NCBI RefSeq assembly: GCF_000744655.1
Contig: NZ_JQMJ01000003.1
Location: 124,001-188,000 of the forward strand
Direction: 5' to 3'
DNA from: Streptacidiphilus rugosus AM-16
GTDB lineage: Bacteria; Actinomycetota; Actinomycetes; Streptomycetales; Streptomycetaceae
Length of the DNA stretch: 64,000 bases
Position numbers and translations under genes: made by a program. This document shows positions 8,274 through 16,520 of this stretch, piece by piece. The notes beneath the pieces were generated by a model that searched no databases, was not told the origin of the DNA, and worked only from the letters and a program-made list of their open reading frames with translations. Positions within the stretch are counted from its first letter, which is position 1. Each line of letters opens with the position of its first letter.

Positions 8274-9332
8274 TCACGTGATGAGTTCGGCGCTGTCCCC
8301 TTGGTCGGGCGCCGCGAGGGGCAGGGCGTAGGTGCCTCCCGCGCCGCGACGGAGGTCGCCGGAGTCGGCGATGCGGGGGCAGGCGCGCTTGACGGTCTCG
8401 TAGGCGAGGCCAGTGGCTTCGGCGATCTGCTTGGGGGTGCTGTAGGGGTTGTCGCGGACGTAGGCGATCACGGTGGAACGGGTATCGCTGACGGCGTGTT
8501 CGCTGGCGGGTCCGGGCAGCAGGGCCCAGTTGCCGGTGTCCTTGTCGAACTGCATGGCGTGCTCGGCTTCGTCCACGTCGCGGCCGGTGACGTGGAGGAA
8601 GCCGTCTGCCTTGCCGCGGGCGCGCTTGAGGACGATGGTCGTGTCGGCGGCGCCCGCGAGGCCGTTGGTGCCGGACACTTCGGCGAGGAAGTCGTCACTG
8701 GCCTGCTTGCGGACATGGTGGACCAGGACGATGGCCACGCCGAAGTGGTCGGCGATCTTCTTCGGCCGTCCGACGGCGGCGTAGTCGGCGTCGTAGGCGG
8801 ACACCCCGGGTGCAGCCTGACCGCGGACCTTGGCGAACACGTCGATGACGACCATGCGGGCGTCGGGGTGTTCGGTGAGCCAACCGGCGATCAGGTGGTC
8901 GCCGCCCTGGTTGAGCGGCGGGCAGGTGGTCTCCAGGTGTAGCGCGGCCGGGGCTTTGCGTCCGGCGAGCAGGTGCCCCATACGGGACTGGAGGCGGCGT
9001 GGGGTGTCCTCCAGGGCGAGGTAGAGCACGGGCCCGGCGTTGACGGCGATGGTGCCGAGGGCGGTTCCGCCGGCGGCGACCTGGAGGCCGAGGCCGAGGG
9101 AGAGCCAGGACTTGCCGACCTTCGGCGGTCCAGCGAGGACGGTGACGCCTTCGGCGAGGATGCCGGGGACAGCCCATTTCGGCTCGGGGAAGGTGGCTTC
9201 CATGAGCCGGTCAGCCGTCCACAGGCTGTGGAAGCCGGGCCGTGGCTGCTCGGGGGTGTCGTCCGGTTCCACGATGGGCGGTTCGGCGTCGCCTGGCGGG
9301 ACGACGCGCAGGCGGGGCGGGGGCTGGGTCAC
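8274..9332 (-). CDS. RepA-like AAA/RecA-fold ATPase
   Basis: The 352-residue protein starts at GTG. It has a Walker A motif GPPKVGKS at residues 68-75, a Walker B strand ARMVVIDVF, and a sensor-like IVLVHHVRKQ, the layout of RepA/KaiC-type hexameric helicases of mobile elements. The C-terminal 70 residues look like a winged helix (TPKQIAEATGLAYETVKRAC). With the adjacent primase-polymerase it should form the replication module that lets the excised AICE amplify before transfer. The repeat array just downstream of its stop may be the origin. Confidence 0.85.
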   Translation of the reverse strand: MTQPPPRLRVVPPGDAEPPIVEPDDTPEQPRPGFHSLWTADRLMEATFPEPKWAVPGILAEGVTVLAGPPKVGKSWLSLGLGLQVAAGGTALGTIAVNAGPVLYLALEDTPRRLQSRMGHLLAGRKAPAALHLETTCPPLNQGGDHLIAGWLTEHPDARMVVIDVFAKVRGQAAPGVSAYDADYAAVGRPKKIADHFGVAIVLVHHVRKQASDDFLAEVSGTNGLAGAADTTIVLKRARGKADGFLHVTGRDVDEAEHAMQFDKDTGNWALLPGPASEHAVSDTRSTVIAYVRDNPYSTPKQIAEATGLAYETVKRACPRIADSGDLRRGAGGTYALPLAAPDQGDSAELIT

Positions 9333-9368
9333 CGGGGACTCCCTCTGATCACGAGTGGCGGGCTGGGA

Positions 9369-10238
9369 TCAGGCGGCGAAGGTGCGGGGGCGGCGGGCGC
9401 CCCAGCGCAGGCCGGACGCGATGGTGCGGGCGGCGGCACGTGGGTCGTGGTTGACCTGGGCGGCGGCCTGCATCAGGTCGGCGGTGACTTCCTGCTCGCC
9501 GAGTTCGCCGCCGGCCACGAGCTGTCCGAGGGCGCAGGCGGCGGCGTAGAGGGCATCGTTGTGGTGGTCCGGCGCGCTGGTGACCGTGGCCAACTCTCGC
9601 TTGATGGCCGTGTGCAGGTAGCGGGAGCGGCGGTCGGTGCCACGCAGCGCGACCGTGAGCGGTCTGGCGGGCGGTTGCGGGGCGGGCTGGTGAAGGTCCG
9701 CGATCCAGGCCGGAAGCGGGGCAACCGGAGCCTTGCTGAGGACCTCGTAGCGGCCGCTTGGGGTGCTGCTGCCGGGGGCGACGACGTAGCCGCCATGGGC
9801 GCGGGTGTCGATCTTCCAGCCCAACCGCTTGCGGGTGGAGCGCAGTTCGGGCCCGTGCTCAGGGTGGGCGAAGTACAGGTGCGTGCCGCCGGAGGCAGTG
9901 CGGACGGTGAACGTGTGGGCGGGGTACGGCTGTCCGGCGCGCTCGGCGAGCACGGCGAGCACGTCGGTGCCGTCGGCCACCCCGGGTAGTGCCCACGCGG
10001 AGGGGCGGGCGTCGGCAGGCTTGGGGATGTCCAGGTCCACCACGACCAGCCGGGACGGGCCGGTGGCGAGGCCGATGTTGAATCCCTGCTGCCGCCACCA
10101 GGCGGCGAGGCTCTCGGGGTCGGTGGTGGCCTGGTGCTCCCAGTCGCGGACGGCGGGGGTCTTGTCGCCGGGGACCAGGGGGAAGACGTGCCAGCCGCGG
10201 CGGGCGGCGGCGAGGGCGTAGGCGAGCAAGTCGGGCAC
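9369..10238 (-). CDS. Bifunctional DNA primase/polymerase (Prim-Pol)
   Basis: The 289-residue protein starts at GTG. The N-terminal Prim-Pol domain shows GWHVFPLVPGDKTPAVRDW, then LATGPSRLVVVDLDIPK with the metal-binding DxD, and TASGGTHLYFAHP. This is an archaeo-eukaryotic primase fold that primes and extends DNA. It is one gene upstream of the RepA ATPase, 36 bp away, the typical replication pair of Prim-Pol AICEs. At 289 residues it lacks a helicase domain of its own, which fits RepA providing that activity. Confidence 0.92.
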   Translation of the reverse strand: MPDLLAYALAAARRGWHVFPLVPGDKTPAVRDWEHQATTDPESLAAWWRQQGFNIGLATGPSRLVVVDLDIPKPADARPSAWALPGVADGTDVLAVLAERAGQPYPAHTFTVRTASGGTHLYFAHPEHGPELRSTRKRLGWKIDTRAHGGYVVAPGSSTPSGRYEVLSKAPVAPLPAWIADLHQPAPQPPARPLTVALRGTDRRSRYLHTAIKRELATVTSAPDHHNDALYAAACALGQLVAGGELGEQEVTADLMQAAAQVNHDPRAAARTIASGLRWGARRPRTFAA

Positions 10239-10305
10239 GGCGGTCCTCTCGGGTGGTGCGACCGGGCGAGCGGAGGCGATGTCACGCCCGCCCGGTCGGC
10301 TCGGT

Positions 10306-10659
10306 TCAGAACAAGGCGTCGGTGCTGTCGGCTTGCAGCTCGGCGAGGGCCTTGCGGTGCTCGCGCTGGGCGCGGGCGCGGGCGTTGTCGTGGCAGGGCC
10401 GGCACCAGGCGGCGAGGTCGCAGGCGCTCAACTTCGCCTGCTGATGGGCGGGCAGTATCAGCGCGTGCGGGTCCTTCGGCGCTGCGAGCAGCCGGACCGG
10501 TCCGGTGTGCTTGCTGATGAAGCCGCCGTTCTCGTGCTCGCAGCGGCCCTGTCCGGCGGCGTGCTTGTTGCCGCACTGCCCGGCGCACTGGCACCGGCCG
10601 CCGGACAGGTGGATGAGCAGGTCCCACAGCGGGAGCGGGACCACCGAGGGCGCGGTCAT
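10306..10659 (-). CDS. HNH-like zinc-binding protein
   Basis: This 117-residue protein starts at an ATG overlapping the previous stop (ATGA). It has cysteine pairs RCQCAGQCG near residue 22, and a C-terminal LSACDLAAWCRPCHDNARAR segment that resembles the zinc-binding finger and last His/Asn of HNH nucleases. The first histidines of a full HNH are harder to place, so nuclease activity is uncertain. It is coupled to the PAPS-reductase-like gene, which in turn is coupled to the diguanylate cyclase. Confidence 0.65.
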   Translation of the reverse strand: MTAPSVVPLPLWDLLIHLSGGRCQCAGQCGNKHAAGQGRCEHENGGFISKHTGPVRLLAAPKDPHALILPAHQQAKLSACDLAAWCRPCHDNARARAQREHRKALAELQADSTDALF

Positions 10660-11594
10660 GCGGCCGTCTCCTGGTCGCCGTGGCAGGACCAGGGGGAGCA
10701 GCCGGGGGTGTCGGCTTCCTGGTCGGCGAGGGCGTCGAACAGGTCGCCTTGACGCTGGTGCCATTCGCCGCGGGTGACCTTGTCGATCGGGGCTTGGTCG
10801 AGTGGGAGCAGGCTGCGGTGCAGGTAGGGCTTCTGCTTGATGCCGCGCAGCTCGGTGGTGCGCAACTGGTGGTCGAACGCGACGGCGTCGCCCCATTCCT
10901 CGGGGTGGTGGTCGCGCAGCTCGCGCCAGGCGGCGTTGCCGTGGAACGGGCAGCCGATGCACGCGCTCTTGGGCGTGCTGCCCCACCCTTGGGCGGTGAG
11001 GTAGCGGGTGCAGTCGGTGCGACTCCATCCCTCCACCCCGCCCGGGGCGGGCAGGTGGAGCAGCGGGAAGACGTTGCGCAGGTACTGCACCGAGGCGTCC
11101 TTGGCGCGCTCGAACTCGTCCCGGCTGATCCCGATGGCCTGCTCGGCGAAGACGCCGGCCGGGACGGGGCGCGGGTGCGGGTAGCCGAGCAGGGCACGGA
11201 TGGCCTGCTTGATGGGCTTGACCTTGTATTCCTCTGTGCACTGGCGCCGGACCATGGCAGCGTGCTTGCCGGTGCGGTCGGCGACGAACGCGGGGATGCG
11301 GACCCAAGCGCCGGGGTTGAGCGAGTCCGCGCGCAGGTTGCCCGTCACCCGGCCCGCGGTGCCGGTGGTGGCCTTGACGCGGATCACGGGGATGCCGGCG
11401 GGCTCGGCGACCTCGCGCACGAGCCGCTCGAAGTGCTCGTAGACGTGCCGGGGTTCCCATCCGGTGTCGGCGAAGACCGCGGCGTCGAAGCGCGGGATGC
11501 GGCCGTCAGCGGCAAGCAGCAGCAGGGTGGTGGACTGCACTCCGGCGCCGAGCGAGAGCACTCGCACCGCGGGCGTGTTGGCGGTGCTGGTCAT
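10656..11594 (-). CDS. PAPS reductase / PP-loop ATPase family protein
   Basis: This 312-residue protein opens with a PP-loop variant, VRVLSLGAGVQSTTLLLLAADG, followed by DAAVFADTGWEPRHVYEHF. This is the adenine-nucleotide alpha-hydrolase fold of PAPS reductases. Cysteines in QCTEEYKVKP and SACIGCPFHG could hold a metal or Fe-S centre. Phages and plasmids carry many such enzymes away from sulfate assimilation; DndC is a related defence-linked example. Here it is coupled by ATGA overlaps to genes on both sides. Substrate unknown; nucleic-acid modification is a guess. Confidence 0.8.
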   Translation of the reverse strand: MTSTANTPAVRVLSLGAGVQSTTLLLLAADGRIPRFDAAVFADTGWEPRHVYEHFERLVREVAEPAGIPVIRVKATTGTAGRVTGNLRADSLNPGAWVRIPAFVADRTGKHAAMVRRQCTEEYKVKPIKQAIRALLGYPHPRPVPAGVFAEQAIGISRDEFERAKDASVQYLRNVFPLLHLPAPGGVEGWSRTDCTRYLTAQGWGSTPKSACIGCPFHGNAAWRELRDHHPEEWGDAVAFDHQLRTTELRGIKQKPYLHRSLLPLDQAPIDKVTRGEWHQRQGDLFDALADQEADTPGCSPWSCHGDQETAA

Positions 11595-12244
11595 GCTGCC
11601 CTCCGGGCTGTGGTGGCGGGGCGGTTGCGGTCCCAGCGGCGCTGGGCGGCGGGGTGCATGTGGTTGGCGTGGGCGAGGGCCCAGAGGTTGCCGCCGTGTT
11701 GCTTGGCCTCGTACATCGCTGCGTCGGCGGCGGCGAGCGCGGCCGAGAGCGACGGCACGGGCAGCTCTGCGGGGCGGACGGCGCCGACGCTGGCGGCGGT
11801 GTCCAGCGCGAGGCCCTCCCACGTGGGACCCGCGAGGGCGGCGGCGAGGGCGCCGAGTCGGTCGGCGATCCGCTCCGGCCGGACGGTTAAGGCGGCGGTG
11901 AACTCGTCGCCGCCGAACCGCCCGACGACGCCGCGGGGACCGGCCCACACAGTCAGGGCGGTGGCGGTGCGGGTCAGGATCGCGTCGCCGGCGGCGTGGC
12001 CGTGGGTGTCGTTGACCTGCTTGAAGCGGTCCAGGTCCACGAACACCAGCAGGCCGTTCGGGTGAGCGAGGGTGCGGGCGGCGGCGCGGGTGAAGCCATC
12101 GCGGGTCAGGACGCCGGTCAGGGGGTCGCGGCGCGCGGCGCGCAGGCGCGCCGTCAGTACGCCGGAGTGCACGGCCCATCCGGCAAGCGGGAGTGCCGCC
12201 GCGAGCACCGGGAGGTGCTGTGCGGCCATGGCGTTGCGGTGCAT
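11591..12244 (-). CDS. Diguanylate cyclase (GGDEF domain)
   Basis: The 217-residue protein has one predicted N-terminal membrane segment (residues about 10-28) and then a complete GGDEF domain: RDPLTGVLTRDGF, VDLDRFKQVNDTHGHAAGD and the signature RFGGDEF, ending with AADAAMYEAKQHGGN. All catalytic residues are present, so it should make cyclic di-GMP from two GTP. The position of the usual RxxD inhibitory site upstream of GGDEF reads differently (PRGVVGRF), so product inhibition may be absent. There is no sensor domain. In streptomycetes c-di-GMP restrains sporulation through BldD, so the element may influence host development. The start has GGAGG nine bases upstream. Confidence 0.93.
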   Translation of the reverse strand: MHRNAMAAQHLPVLAAALPLAGWAVHSGVLTARLRAARRDPLTGVLTRDGFTRAAARTLAHPNGLLVFVDLDRFKQVNDTHGHAAGDAILTRTATALTVWAGPRGVVGRFGGDEFTAALTVRPERIADRLGALAAALAGPTWEGLALDTAASVGAVRPAELPVPSLSAALAAADAAMYEAKQHGGNLWALAHANHMHPAAQRRWDRNRPATTARRAA

Positions 12245-12341
12245 TCTGGAGTCCTCCAGCCGAATCGTTGGGATTGCTGCTGGGGGCGGCGGCCGGGGCT
12301 TCTTGGCAGGATCACCGGCCGCCGCGTGCTGCTTGGCGGGT

Positions 12342-12821
12342 CTAGAACGGGGGCTCCTCGCCCCCGCCGCTGTAGCCCGAGGTGACCCCGGCCGGGGCGG
12401 GGCGCGAGGTGTGCCACGGGTCGTCGGCCGCCGACGGCGCGGCGCTGCCGGGGCGCTGGGTCTTGGTGACCTTGGCGGTGGCGAAGCGCAATGAGGGGCC
12501 GATCTCGTCCACCTCGACGGCGAGCATGGCGCGGTTCTCGCCCTGGTCGTTCTTCCAGTTGTGCTGCCGCAGGCGGCCGGTGACGATCACGCGCATGCCC
12601 TTGGTCAGCGTCTCGGCGGCGTGGTCGGCGAGCTCGCGCCACGCGGTGCAGCGCAGGAACATGCCCACGCCGTCCTGCCACTGGCCGGTGTTCTTGTCGT
12701 AGGTGCGCGGGGTGCTCGCGACGGTGAACTTGGCCATCGCCGCGCCGGACGGGGTGAACTTCAGCTCGGGCTCATCGGTGAGGTTGCCGACGACGGTGAT
12801 CGGGGTTTCTCCGACGGACAC
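12342..12821 (-). CDS. ssb: Single-stranded DNA-binding protein
   Basis: The protein has 159 residues. The N-terminal OB fold is clear: ITVVGNLTDEPELKFTPSGAAMAKFTVAST, then FLRCTAWRELADHAAETLTKGMRVIVTGRLRQ. A flexible tail ends in GGGEEPPF, the acidic tip that recruits partner proteins. It is an element-encoded SSB, probably used during replication of the excised AICE or during establishment after transfer. Confidence 0.95.
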   Translation of the reverse strand: MSVGETPITVVGNLTDEPELKFTPSGAAMAKFTVASTPRTYDKNTGQWQDGVGMFLRCTAWRELADHAAETLTKGMRVIVTGRLRQHNWKNDQGENRAMLAVEVDEIGPSLRFATAKVTKTQRPGSAAPSAADDPWHTSRPAPAGVTSGYSGGGEEPPF

Positions 12822-12893
12822 GGTTCCTCCGGTTGCTGCTGGCGGCAGGGTTGCCGTCGTTCTCGGGACACGGGGTCTGTCCGGTCCCCCGCA

Positions 12894-12918
12894 CCGCCCC
12901 GGCAGGAAGCCGGGGCGG
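12894..12918 (-). terminator. Hairpin between the 105-residue gene and ssb
   Basis: Perfect 10-bp arms CCGCCCCGGC and GCCGGGGCGG enclose a 5-base loop. There is no T run, so it may be an attenuator or mRNA-stabilising stem inside the leftward operon rather than a full terminator. Confidence 0.5.
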
Positions 12919-12950
12919 CACGGCCGGTTGGGCAGGCCGGGGGCGGCCCT

Positions 12951-13268
12951 TCAGCAGACGAGTTCGTCGGAGGCGAACTCCAGACCCTCCAGGTGCTTCG
13001 CGGCCTTGCCGAGCAGCACCGCACGGGCGGCCGGGTCCGAGTCCTCCTCGGCGTCGGCCAGGTAGGACAGGGCGGTGTCGATGTCCTCGGCGGCGTCGGC
13101 CAGGGAGCCGCCGAGCCGGGCCAGGCAGTCGCGGGCGTCGGCGAGCCGGTCGCCGAAGGTGTCCGGCGTGAGCGTCGTCGGGTCCAAGTCGTCCACCTCG
13201 CCCAGCACGTCGGCGAGCGTCTCGGAGTACCGGGCGTACAGGGACTCGAACGTGATGGGGCTGGTCAT
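12951..13268 (-). CDS. Hypothetical acidic helical protein of the AICE
   Basis: The 105-residue product is very acidic and mostly helical by composition (ETLADVLGEVDDLD, SLADAAEDIDTALSYLADAEEDSD). I see no catalytic motif or membrane segment. It begins with MTSPITFESLYARYSE behind a purine-rich site. It lies in the operon between a Spd-like membrane protein gene and ssb, 12 bp from the former, so transfer or replication support is possible but unproven. Confidence 0.6.
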   Translation of the reverse strand: MTSPITFESLYARYSETLADVLGEVDDLDPTTLTPDTFGDRLADARDCLARLGGSLADAAEDIDTALSYLADAEEDSDPAARAVLLGKAAKHLEGLEFASDELVC

Positions 13269-13280
13269 GGTGGTGCCTCC

Positions 13281-13694
13281 TCAGCGGTTGCGGTTGGTGA
13301 AGCGGTTGTCCACGCGGACGTTGACCCCGCCCCTGCTTCCGCCGGAGTGGGCGAGCAGGAAGACCAGGGCGAGGACGCCGAGCAGCAGGCCGATCGCGGT
13401 GGTGGCGGCGGCCAGGGCGGTGAACAGGAAACTCAGGCCCACGCCGGTCGCACCGAGCCCGATGCCGCCGGCCAGCAGCCGGGCGACGATCGGGTCCCGC
13501 AGCGGGCTGTAACCGCCGCTGGTCGGCTGCGCCGGCAGCGGGGCGGGCTGGTAGACCACGGCGGGCTGCGCGGGCTGGTGGTAGGGCACCAGCGGCGCTG
13601 CCGGGGTCTGCGGGAAGGCGTAGTGGGGGCGGCCGTCGGCGTCGTAGACGACGGTGGGAATCGGGGCCGGTATGTAGGGCTGCGGGCTGGTCAT
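13281..13694 (-). CDS. Spd-like membrane protein of the transfer module
   Basis: The 137-residue protein has a Pro/Tyr/Gln-rich N-terminal half (PAQPAVVYQPAPLPAQP). Two closely spaced membrane helices follow at about residues 72-92 and 95-115, and a basic Asn-rich tail RVDNRFTNRNR ends it. Small two-helix proteins of this kind accompany spd genes in Streptomyces conjugative elements and help plasmid spread across mycelial septa. Assignment rests on topology and position. Confidence 0.6.
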   Translation of the reverse strand: MTSPQPYIPAPIPTVVYDADGRPHYAFPQTPAAPLVPYHQPAQPAVVYQPAPLPAQPTSGGYSPLRDPIVARLLAGGIGLGATGVGLSFLFTALAAATTAIGLLLGVLALVFLLAHSGGSRGGVNVRVDNRFTNRNR

Positions 13695-13715
13695 GGCTGG
13701 CCTCCTGACGGCTGG

Positions 13716-13907
13716 TCAGTGGATGGAGAGCGCGGCGTGGGCGACGGCGGCCAGGGCGTGGTTCACGTAGGGGGCCAGGCCCGTGGAGGCGACGGTGAAG
13801 CCGGACAGCCACAGCACGGCGGCGGAACCGGCGCCGACGCGGCCGTAGCGGACGGTGGCGACGGCGGCGATGCCGAGCAGCAGGGCGAGGGAGACGGTGA
13901 GGAGCAC
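13716..13907 (-). CDS. Small membrane protein, Spd-like
   Basis: This 63-residue protein starts at a GTG preceded by GAAGGGA. It contains two hydrophobic segments (residues 2-17 and 27-45) and no soluble domain. It sits between two other small membrane-associated genes of the transfer cluster. Function beyond probable intramycelial spreading cannot be read from the sequence. Confidence 0.55.
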   Translation of the reverse strand: MLLTVSLALLLGIAAVATVRYGRVGAGSAAVLWLSGFTVASTGLAPYVNHALAAVAHAALSIH

Positions 13908-13924
13908 GGGTCTGGTCCCTTCGG

Positions 13925-14212
13925 TCAGGCGCGGGGCGTGCGGCGGGCGGGGGTGCGGTCGGCGCGTATCGCCGCGTTGCGGCGGGTGCGGGCGAGGTTG
14001 AGGAGGTGGCGTCCGTAGCGGATGCGCAGGCCGGTGGTGTCGCAGTGGCGGCACGGTTTGCCCCGGGTGGGGCGCCCCTTGCGGTCGGTCTTGAGCTGGT
14101 GGCCGATGCCGTTGCAGCGCGGGCAGCGTTTGAACGGGCTGGCCAGGCAGAGCGCGAGGTAACCGACGGTGAGCAGGAGTAGGAGCGGCATAGCGGCGGC
14201 GAGGATGCGCAC
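13925..14212 (-). CDS. Membrane-anchored zinc-ribbon small protein
   Basis: The 95-residue product has one N-terminal membrane segment (residues 7-25). A DnaJ-like pair of cysteine knuckles follows, CPRCNGIGHQ and CRHCDTTGLR, and the tail is strongly basic. The four cysteines suggest one zinc site. It is the first gene after the CTAG-rich gap downstream of tra and probably belongs to the spreading functions. I have seen similar short proteins in other Streptomyces elements, but no function is known. Confidence 0.6.
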   Translation of the reverse strand: MRILAAAMPLLLLLTVGYLALCLASPFKRCPRCNGIGHQLKTDRKGRPTRGKPCRHCDTTGLRIRYGRHLLNLARTRRNAAIRADRTPARRTPRA

Positions 14213-14256
14213 TTCGGGCCTCCCAGGGCGGTTTTGGGGTGTGCCGGGGGAAGGGC

Positions 14257-14340
14257 GCTAGCTACTAGCGTCCTGATCAGGCGTGTTATGGGGTGCTAGC
14301 GGGGGTGCTAGGTCTAGCGGGTGCGGGTGCTAGACCTAGC
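14257..14340. repeat. CTAG-rich repeat cluster 3' of tra (candidate clt or operator)
   Basis: CTAG, a rare tetramer in such genomes, occurs seven times in 84 bp (14258, 14265, 14296, 14308, 14314, 14330, 14336). GCTAGGTCTAGC (14307-14318) and GCTAGACCTAGC (14329-14340) are perfect inverted copies separated by 10 bp. The block fills the gap between the tra stop and the next gene. In Streptomyces conjugative plasmids the clt site recognised by the translocase lies next to tra. The block could instead be a hairpin terminator or an operator. Confidence 0.5.
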
Positions 14341-14354
14341 GCCGGATCGGATCG

Positions 14355-16520
14355 CTACTTGCCCCGCTCCTTGTCGCGCAGCGTGACCGCGCCGGCGATG
14401 TCGGCGCGGATGATGCCGCGCCGGTTGGCGCCCTTGCCGCCCTCGGGGGTCAGCCACACCTGCCCGGTGTTGATCCCGTGCGGCTTGAGCGCGGCGGCGA
14501 GCTGGTCGGGCGCCCATCCGCCGTAGACGTCGGGCCGCAGCACGGCCAGGCGCGCGGTCACGGTCTCCGACCACGCCTTGGCTTCGCTGTCTGGGACCAC
14601 CGCGAGGACGTCGGCGAGCAGGTCGTAGGCGGGTGCCGTCTCGGTGACGGTGTCGATGCCGGCGGCGTAGCCGGCCAGGGTGCCTGCCCGCAGCCGGGCG
14701 GCCCGGCCGCGGGCCGCGATGGCCCTGGCCTTGGGCACGTCGACCTCGACCGTGCGCACGATCCGGGCGTCCGCGCCCTCGCCGACGAAGTAGCAGATGC
14801 CCTTGTCAGCCCACGCGAACGTAGTGGCGCGGATGCCGTTCTTGTGCGCGGAGGTGCCCAGCACCATGTCATTGGCGGTGTGGTCGAGCACCTTCATGCA
14901 CCAGCGGGCCACCGCGTTCGCGCCGATGCCGGTGGGCAGGGACTTGGCGTCCGGGCGCTGGGTGGCCAGCAGCAGCACGATGCCGGTCGCCGGTCCCCGC
15001 TTGACCAGGTCGGTGCAGATCTCCTCCAGCTCAGCGCCGTGCTTGGGGTGCTCGAACCACTTCTGGCACTCGTCCACCCCGATCACGATCGGGTGCAGGC
15101 CCAGCGTCGGGTTCGACGCGAGCGCGCTGGTCACCTTCGACTCGGGGCACAGGTCATCCGGCAGGGCGCGGATCACCTTGGCCCGGCGCCGCAACTCCTG
15201 CTGCACCGCGCGCATGTCGGCCACCGCGTGCTCGATGTCCTCCTCTTCCTCGCCGGCGCGGTGGCGCACCGACACGGCATCCCCGACCGCGTCGAGGTCG
15301 CCGGTGCCCTTCAGGTCGTAGGTGTGCAGCTCGGCGCGGGGGTCGAGGGCGGCGATGAGCAGCAGCAGGCGCAGCAGGAACGTCTTGCCCATGCGCGGGA
15401 TCGCTCCGATCACCCCGGCGATGTACATGAGCGTGATGGAGACCCAGCGTCCGCGCTGGTCGGTGGAGAACGCGGCGGGCTTGAACAGGTCCACCGTGCC
15501 CGAGGTCATGAGCGGCCAGGTGGGCTGCTTGGCCTTGTTCATGTCCTGGTCGCCGACCCACAGCAGCATGTGGCCGGGGTGCTCGCCGGGCATCGGCTCG
15601 GGCCACACGCACCCGAGCGGGCGGCGCAGACCGGACGCGAGCTTGTCGCGCTTGTCCATGACCTCGGTCACCGTGACGCCGTGCGGCAGCTCCACGTCCG
15701 CGCGCCAGCCGGGGCCGTCGCGGGTGATCGGGGCGGTGAACACGATCCGCCCGCCCTTGCCCAGAGCGCGGCCGATCTCCGCGATCCCCAGCACCGCGAG
15801 GGCCTTTTCGACCACCTCGGAGGTGAGCCGCTGCACCGTGGGGCGGGTGACCGCACGGGAGATCAGCGGCTTGTCGGCAGGTGCCCCGATCACCCCGAAC
15901 ACGGTGACCAGCGCGCCGGCCACGGCCAGGTGGACCAGGCCCGGGGTCAGACCCCAGACGACCAGCGCGGCAACCAGAGCGAGCACGGCGGCCACACCCA
16001 GGGTCCAGCGGCGCCACACCACCCGCCCGTCACGACGGCGCAGCAGGTCCAGGTACAGGCGCGCGTCCTCGTCGTGCACCGCCGACAGCCGCAACGGCTG
16101 CGCCTCGGCGTCGGTCACCCACCGGCCCACCCAGCGCGCCGCACGAGCCATGCCGCGCGGCGAGCGCCCGGCGAGCACCGCCGCGTACAGCGGGGCGCGG
16201 ACGGCGTGGAACCCGGCGGTGTGGCCCACGTGCCGTGCCAGCCACCCGGCGGCAGTCTTGAACTCCGCAGCCGAGCGCAGCCACCCGGGGATGATCGGCC
16301 GCAGCCGCTCCGCCTTGACCTTCTCCAGCAGCGACGGATCAGCCGGAGCAGGAGCGTCCACGTACACAGACGGGCCGTCCTCGTCCGTCTCGGTGACGAC
16401 GTCGAGCGGCGTCGTGTACCGCGTAGGTGCGCTGGTCGGAGTGTCGGTGCTGGTCAGGTCGGCTTCGAGTCGGGCGAACAGCTCGCGCTCGCCCTCGTTG
16501 TCGATGGGGTCGTGATTCAC
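14355..16520 (-). CDS. tra: FtsK/SpoIIIE-type DNA translocase (TraSA/TraB-like)
   Basis: The protein has 721 residues. Two membrane segments lie at about residues 172-190 and 193-212. The motor domain has Walker A GAIPRMGKT at 372-380 and Walker B HPIVIGVDECQKWF, followed by the ATQRPDAKSLPTGIGANAVARWC segment typical of FtsK motors. The C-terminal 80 residues look like a winged helix (WAPDQLAAALKPHG ... GKGANRRGIIRADI) that would recognise the clt repeats. This single protein moves double-stranded element DNA between mycelia. It is the largest gene of the operon and is followed by the CTAG cluster. Confidence 0.94.
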   Translation of the reverse strand: MNHDPIDNEGERELFARLEADLTSTDTPTSAPTRYTTPLDVVTETDEDGPSVYVDAPAPADPSLLEKVKAERLRPIIPGWLRSAAEFKTAAGWLARHVGHTAGFHAVRAPLYAAVLAGRSPRGMARAARWVGRWVTDAEAQPLRLSAVHDEDARLYLDLLRRRDGRVVWRRWTLGVAAVLALVAALVVWGLTPGLVHLAVAGALVTVFGVIGAPADKPLISRAVTRPTVQRLTSEVVEKALAVLGIAEIGRALGKGGRIVFTAPITRDGPGWRADVELPHGVTVTEVMDKRDKLASGLRRPLGCVWPEPMPGEHPGHMLLWVGDQDMNKAKQPTWPLMTSGTVDLFKPAAFSTDQRGRWVSITLMYIAGVIGAIPRMGKTFLLRLLLLIAALDPRAELHTYDLKGTGDLDAVGDAVSVRHRAGEEEEDIEHAVADMRAVQQELRRRAKVIRALPDDLCPESKVTSALASNPTLGLHPIVIGVDECQKWFEHPKHGAELEEICTDLVKRGPATGIVLLLATQRPDAKSLPTGIGANAVARWCMKVLDHTANDMVLGTSAHKNGIRATTFAWADKGICYFVGEGADARIVRTVEVDVPKARAIAARGRAARLRAGTLAGYAAGIDTVTETAPAYDLLADVLAVVPDSEAKAWSETVTARLAVLRPDVYGGWAPDQLAAALKPHGINTGQVWLTPEGGKGANRRGIIRADIAGAVTLRDKERGK

